9,588 nucleotides of DNA from Verrucomicrobiia bacterium (GTDB lineage Bacteria > Verrucomicrobiota > Verrucomicrobiia > Limisphaerales > Palsa-1400). This document shows, one piece after another, positions 6,008 to 9,588 of this stretch. Under the pieces are notes generated by a model. The model was not told the origin of the DNA. It worked only from the letters and a program-made list of their open reading frames with translations, and searched no databases. The DNA is taken from contig JAICXV010000039.1 of assembly GCA_025934545.1 (NCBI GenBank), positions 1-9,588 of the forward strand, written 5' to 3'. Numbering within the stretch: the stretch's first letter is position 1; each line of letters starts with the position of its first letter. The translations under genes were made by a program, and so were the position numbers.

Positions 6008-8056
6008 ATGGCGGCGCCGAACAACAAGACCAACACAGCATTGATTTGCATCGCCCTTCTTGTGGCGGTCTGTGCGATCTTTTCGCCAGTAGTCGGATGC
6101 GACTTCGTCAATTACGACGACCTCGGCTACATCACGCAAAACCAAAATATTCAACACGGTCTGACGGCCGAAAGTTTGAAGTGGGCCTTCACGACCGGCC
6201 ATTCCAGCAACTGGCATCCACTGACATGGATTTCGCACATCATCGATTTCCAGCTATTCGGCCTCAAACCGCTCGGCCATCACGTCGTCAACGTTCTGTT
6301 CCATGCCGCCAATTCGGTTTTGATGTTTCTATTGCTGCGCCGCATGACCGGCACCATATGGCGTAGCGCATTCGTTGCCGCAATGTTCGCGATTCATCCG
6401 TTGCGCGTCGAGTCCGTCGCGTGGATTTCCGAACGCAAAGACGTCTTGAGCACGTTTTTTTGGCTGCTGACCGCCGGAATGTATGTCTGTTACGCGCAAA
6501 AAAACGCAGGTCGAGGAAAATGGTTCGCTCTCGCTCTGTGTTTTTACGCGCTCGGTTTGATGAGCAAACCAATGGTCGTGACACTGCCGTTCATTCTACT
6601 GCTCATTGATTTCTGGCCACTTCGGAGATTCTCGATTGAAGATGTTGGACTTACGAACCGGTTCGTTCGATTGTTGTTGGAAAAAATCCCGTTTATATTT
6701 TTGTCAATCACCTCCAGTGTTGTGACGTTCTTCGTCCAACAAAAAGGCGGCGCGGTTTCTTCACTCGACAGCATCACGGTTGCGCAACGCATCGAAAACA
6801 TGTTTGTCGCCTATGTGCGGTACATCGGAAAAGCCTTCTGGCCGAGCAAACTTTCCATTCTCTATCCGCACCCGATCCAATGGCCATGGTGGGTAATAAT
6901 CGTGTGTTTTATTTTTCTCGTTGCGATAACCATTTTGGCAATTCAACAACTTCGTTTTCGCCCCTATCTGGCGGTCGGTTGGTTTTGGTTTTTAGGAATG
7001 TTAGTTCCAGTGATCGGTTTGGTCCAAGTCGGCATGCAATCCATGGCAGACCGTTACAGCTACGTTCCAATCGTCGGCATTTTCATCGCGACTACCTGGG
7101 CTGCGACTGAATTTGTCCGCAACCGCACGGCACTTACTACCATTGCTGCGCTTGCTCTCGTTGCGTGCTGCGTGCTCACACCAATTCAAATTTCCTACTG
7201 GAAAGACAGCGACAAACTGTTCACGCATGCAGTCCAAGTGACCGACGGCAATTATCTCGCGTATAACAACCTCGGCTATTATTTCTCCAACAAGAACGAG
7301 CCCGAACGCGCCATCGAGTTCTACAAAAAAGCTCTCGAGATCAAACCCAACTACGAGGACGCACACAACAATATGGGGTTCTGCCTCGCAGCGGAGGGAA
7401 AATACAAAGAAGCAATCAACGAATATATTAAGGCTCTCAGCATTAATAAGAAGCTTACAGAAGCGCACAACAACCTCGGCAACGCTCTTTCAAACATCGG
7501 CGAAATCGACGCGGCTATCCACGAATATCAAATTGCCATCGAAGAAAACCCGAAACATTCCGATGCTCACAACAACCTCGGTATCGCGCTCGCGATGAAA
7601 GGCCGAATCGACGAAGCCATCGAACATTTTCAGTTGGCAGTGCGTTACAAAGATAACTATGCGAGTGCTCACAGCAATCTCGGCAATGCTTATGCCGTCC
7701 AGGGAAACAACCTGCTCACCGCCGGTAATACGGTGGCCGCGCAAGCGAAGTTCGATCAAGCCATCATGGAATATCACGAGTGCTTGCGTTTGAGTCCGGA
7801 AGATCCGCAGGCGCACAACAACCTCGGCAATGTTTTGGCGCAACAGAACAAGTTGGACGATGCGCAACGCGAATATCGCAAAGCAATCGAGATGAAATAC
7901 GAAAATCCCGAAGCCCACTTCAATTTAGGCTTCGCGCTTGCTCGACAAGGCAAACGCGCGGAAGCCGAGGCGGAATATCTCGTTGCTCTGAAACAAAAGC
8001 CCAACTACGCAGATGCCGCCCATCAATTGCAAATCCTGCGCGCCTCAGCGAAATAG
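6008..8056 (+). CDS. GT-C/TMTC-like multi-pass membrane protein with seven C-terminal TPRs
   Basis: Predicted inner-membrane protein of 682 residues. Residues about 11-29 are the first membrane helix, followed by C-D-F-V-N-Y36-D37-D38, an acidic pair in the first outer loop like the catalytic loop of GT-C and TMTC O-mannosyltransferases. N-W-H-P-L-T-W (68-74) and H130-P-L-R-V-E-S-V-A-W-I-S-E-R-K-D145 are strongly TMTC-like. About ten more hydrophobic helices run to residue 400. Residues 416-667 are seven TPRs of 34 residues (A-H-N-N-L-G core), except the fifth (552-599), which has a 14-residue insertion; a 15-residue tail follows. ATG 6008 puts the first helix directly at the N-terminus; TTG 5981 would add nine polar residues and is less likely. 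The gene is 49 nt after the DPM1-like GT2, which may make its lipid-linked sugar donor. Glycosyl transfer to protein or envelope polymer is inferred; a structural or scaffold role is the alternative. Confidence 0.88.
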   Translation: MAAPNNKTNTALICIALLVAVCAIFSPVVGCDFVNYDDLGYITQNQNIQHGLTAESLKWAFTTGHSSNWHPLTWISHIIDFQLFGLKPLGHHVVNVLFHAANSVLMFLLLRRMTGTIWRSAFVAAMFAIHPLRVESVAWISERKDVLSTFFWLLTAGMYVCYAQKNAGRGKWFALALCFYALGLMSKPMVVTLPFILLLIDFWPLRRFSIEDVGLTNRFVRLLLEKIPFIFLSITSSVVTFFVQQKGGAVSSLDSITVAQRIENMFVAYVRYIGKAFWPSKLSILYPHPIQWPWWVIIVCFIFLVAITILAIQQLRFRPYLAVGWFWFLGMLVPVIGLVQVGMQSMADRYSYVPIVGIFIATTWAATEFVRNRTALTTIAALALVACCVLTPIQISYWKDSDKLFTHAVQVTDGNYLAYNNLGYYFSNKNEPERAIEFYKKALEIKPNYEDAHNNMGFCLAAEGKYKEAINEYIKALSINKKLTEAHNNLGNALSNIGEIDAAIHEYQIAIEENPKHSDAHNNLGIALAMKGRIDEAIEHFQLAVRYKDNYASAHSNLGNAYAVQGNNLLTAGNTVAAQAKFDQAIMEYHECLRLSPEDPQAHNNLGNVLAQQNKLDDAQREYRKAIEMKYENPEAHFNLGFALARQGKRAEAEAEYLVALKQKPNYADAAHQLQILRASAK

Positions 8057-8058
8057 AA

Positions 8059-8706
8059 TTACTTTGGCGTGGGAGTTACCGGCGCTAACGTATCGGTCTT
8101 TGTCGCTGGCTTACTATCGGAAACTGCGGGCGCAGTGGCATTCAATTCCTTCAAGATAGTATCCGTGACATCATTTGAACCGTCGGTGTAGAGCACGACC
8201 GGCGTGTTATTCATCGTTTCGCCGGAGATATCCAGCACCAGATTATATCCAGCGGCTTTGCACTTCGAATTCACGACTTGGCGAATTTCGGTGACAATCG
8301 CATCCCACTTCAATTTCTTCTTTTCGAAAAGCTTCTGCTGGGCAACGCGGTCGAAATCGTTGACATACTGTTCCTCGTCCCGAAGTTCGACCAATTTCTT
8401 TTCTGCTTGTTGTTTGGCTTTGTCGCGTTCCGCGCTGGAAATCGCCTGGTCGTTAGCGCGGCTGATCAAATCTTTCCAGTCCTGTTCGAGTTTTTTGTAT
8501 TTGTCGACCATTTCCTTATGGTCTTTTTGGACATCGTCGCCCTCTTTTTTCAAGATCTCGTCGGCCTGCTTCGTTTTGTAATAATTATCGAACACTTTGC
8601 GCAGGTCGACCGTGGCAATTTTCATTTCCGCACGAACCGCCGCGCCGTTGAGGATGAACGCGGAGGCCACACCCGCCAAAACCAGTTTTTTAATGACGTT
8701 TTTCAT
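8059..8706 (-). CDS. skp: Skp/OmpH family periplasmic chaperone
   Basis: Periplasmic chaperone that holds unfolded outer-membrane proteins before BamA inserts them. The 215-residue precursor has a clear signal peptide: K-rich start (MKNVIKKL), hydrophobic core, and cleavage after A26 (AVRA, then E-M-K-I-A-T-V-D-L). The mature part opens with the Skp strand I-A-T-V-D-L-R-K-V-F. Residues about 45-135 are highly charged and helical (K/E/D/Q-rich, e.g. KQQAEKKLVELRDEEQ), fitting the coiled-coil arms. A second beta part includes Y-N-L-V-L-D-I-S-G. The tail after about residue 188 is Pro/Thr/Ala-rich and absent from E. coli Skp (161 residues). ATG at 8706-8704 lies 3 nt after the bamA stop, so the pair is an operon as in many Gram-negatives. 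Its stop is 2 nt from the stop of the converging TPR gene. Confidence 0.92.
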   Translation of the reverse strand: MKNVIKKLVLAGVASAFILNGAAVRAEMKIATVDLRKVFDNYYKTKQADEILKKEGDDVQKDHKEMVDKYKKLEQDWKDLISRANDQAISSAERDKAKQQAEKKLVELRDEEQYVNDFDRVAQQKLFEKKKLKWDAIVTEIRQVVNSKCKAAGYNLVLDISGETMNNTPVVLYTDGSNDVTDTILKELNATAPAVSDSKPATKTDTLAPVTPTPK

Positions 8707-8709
8707 TGT

Positions 8710-9588
8710 TTAAAAGGCATGTCGATAACCGACGCCGAATTGGAACCGGCCGCCACCGCTGACATTCGGATCATGATTGATCGGAATACCGTAGTCCAGT
8801 CGCAGCGGACCAATCGGCAGGTCCAACCGCAAGCCGATACCCCAGTTATCGCTATACAGGACGCGATTAGCGCCGGCGTTGAAACTGAAGGGCGCGGAAT
8901 AAACATTGCCAATATCATAGAAACCGGCGACGCGAACTCGTTCAATCACGGGAATACTATATTCGGCCGTTCCATACCAATACGTGTCGCCGCCGAGCGG
9001 TTCTTGAAATTGATCCTGCGGGCCAACCTCGCGGTAACGAAAACCGCGCAACGACTCAAGGCCGCCAAGGAAAAACCGGTCCGAAATCGGCACGTGGTTC
9101 GGATTCCCAAAACCGTGCACGACACCGGAACGCCCATCGATTTCCAAAACATGTCCGGGGCGGAATCCTTTAAAGAACCATGCCGTGTGCAACTCCAATT
9201 TATAAAAGTCCGTATCGCCTCCAATCGGCCCGCCTGCAAGTTCCGTCAGGATTTCAGTATGCTGGCCGCGGCTGGGCAATGTCGGCGAATTGACCGTGTC
9301 ATAAGCGAGTGAGAAACCGACCTTGGAAACAATCCGGTTACCGCGCTCATTGAAAATGTCCGGTGAGATATTCGCCGGAGAAATCGAATGATTCTCAAAA
9401 AACGGATTGCTGCCCGGACCGTTGGTGGGAATCGCATTCGTATGGAAACCTGGATTAATCTTCACATCTACCGAATCAAACGTGTAACTCGCCTTGCCGA
9501 TGAGGAAATCGCTGCCGAGCGCGCGCGTCAGGCTGAGCGTGCCGCCGCTATGAATTTCATCGTATTGATCGTTCAAGCTGACGAAACC
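8710..9588 (-). CDS. bamA: BamA outer-membrane assembly factor, C-terminal part (runs off the window)
   Basis: Last 292 residues of the Omp85 protein BamA, which folds beta-barrel proteins into the outer membrane; the start and the POTRA domains lie beyond 9588. The visible part is the barrel: alternating strands, the Y-D-T-V-N-S-P-T-L-P-S-R-G signature of Omp85 strands, and L-G-G-L-E-S-L-R-G-F-R-Y (minus strand, about 9030-9065), whose L-R-G-F is the loop 6 VRGF/Y motif essential for barrel function. G-F-Y-D-I-G-N-V-Y and G-P-L-R-L-D-Y-G-I-P-I are typical of the last strands. The protein ends G-V-G-Y-R-H-A-F with the terminal phenylalanine of outer-membrane barrels. The stop is 3 nt before skp. 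TamA is a less likely alternative, because of the skp neighbour. Confidence 0.93.
   Translation of the reverse strand, partial: GFVSLNDQYDEIHSGGTLSLTRALGSDFLIGKASYTFDSVDVKINPGFHTNAIPTNGPGSNPFFENHSISPANISPDIFNERGNRIVSKVGFSLAYDTVNSPTLPSRGQHTEILTELAGGPIGGDTDFYKLELHTAWFFKGFRPGHVLEIDGRSGVVHGFGNPNHVPISDRFFLGGLESLRGFRYREVGPQDQFQEPLGGDTYWYGTAEYSIPVIERVRVAGFYDIGNVYSAPFSFNAGANRVLYSDNWGIGLRLDLPIGPLRLDYGIPINHDPNVSGGGRFQFGVGYRHAF

Noticed and set aside
8278..9312. Long + strand open frame of 344 codons opposite skp and bamA
   Set aside because: It is antisense to two genes with clear signatures (signal peptide, VRGF-type motif, terminal Phe), and its translation shows no recognisable domain. Long antisense frames are common where third positions are C/G-rich.

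Overview
The window looks like a piece of a Gram-negative bacterial chromosome, most likely Verrucomicrobiota (Pedosphaera/Limisphaerales-like). A Gram-negative envelope is shown directly by a bamA-skp pair. The phylum is an inference from three things: sugar TIM-barrel and Gfo/Idh/MocA genes in one cassette, a large GT-C/TPR membrane protein of a style common in that phylum, and a GC-rich palindromic intergenic repeat. No rRNA, tRNA, CRISPR array, transposase or integrase is visible. No stretch longer than about 130 bases lacks a gene.

Layout. (1) Bases 96-3206, + strand: a tight three-gene cassette (gaps of 12 and 3 nt) of a TIM-barrel sugar isomerase/epimerase-like protein, a Gfo/Idh/MocA NAD(P)-dependent oxidoreductase and a second, different TIM-barrel protein. 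This composition suggests stepwise oxidation and epimerisation or elimination of a sugar or glycoside, possibly through a 3-keto intermediate. The first gene has an in-frame TAG just upstream of its only usable start, and the reading frame on the far side of that TAG looks coding, so its 5' end may be broken. (2) Bases 3201-3314: an inverted repeat with 30-nt arms (29/30 matches), each arm holding a smaller palindrome. It supplies the stop codon of the preceding gene. (3) Bases 3333-8056, + strand: an EpsC-type serine O-acetyltransferase, a TrmN6/YfiC-like N6-adenine methyltransferase overlapping it by one base, a soluble DPM1-like family 2 glycosyltransferase, and a 682-residue membrane protein that joins a GT-C/TMTC-like N-terminal half to seven C-terminal TPRs. 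(4) Bases 8059-9588, - strand: the 3' part of bamA followed after 3 nt by skp/ompH, converging on the TPR gene with only 2 nt between the stops.

How the genes may work together. The first cassette reads as carbohydrate catabolism. The GT2 and GT-C/TPR pair resembles the eukaryotic pairing of DPM1 (makes the lipid-phosphate sugar) with TMTC proteins (multi-pass O-mannosyltransferases with TPRs that use it), so it may be a bacterial protein or envelope glycosylation module. The bamA-skp pair handles outer-membrane protein export and assembly. The most interesting leads are the GT2/TMTC-like pair, the two-TIM-barrel plus oxidoreductase cassette, the repeat that ends a gene, the in-frame TAG, and the C-terminal isoleucine of the serine acetyltransferase.
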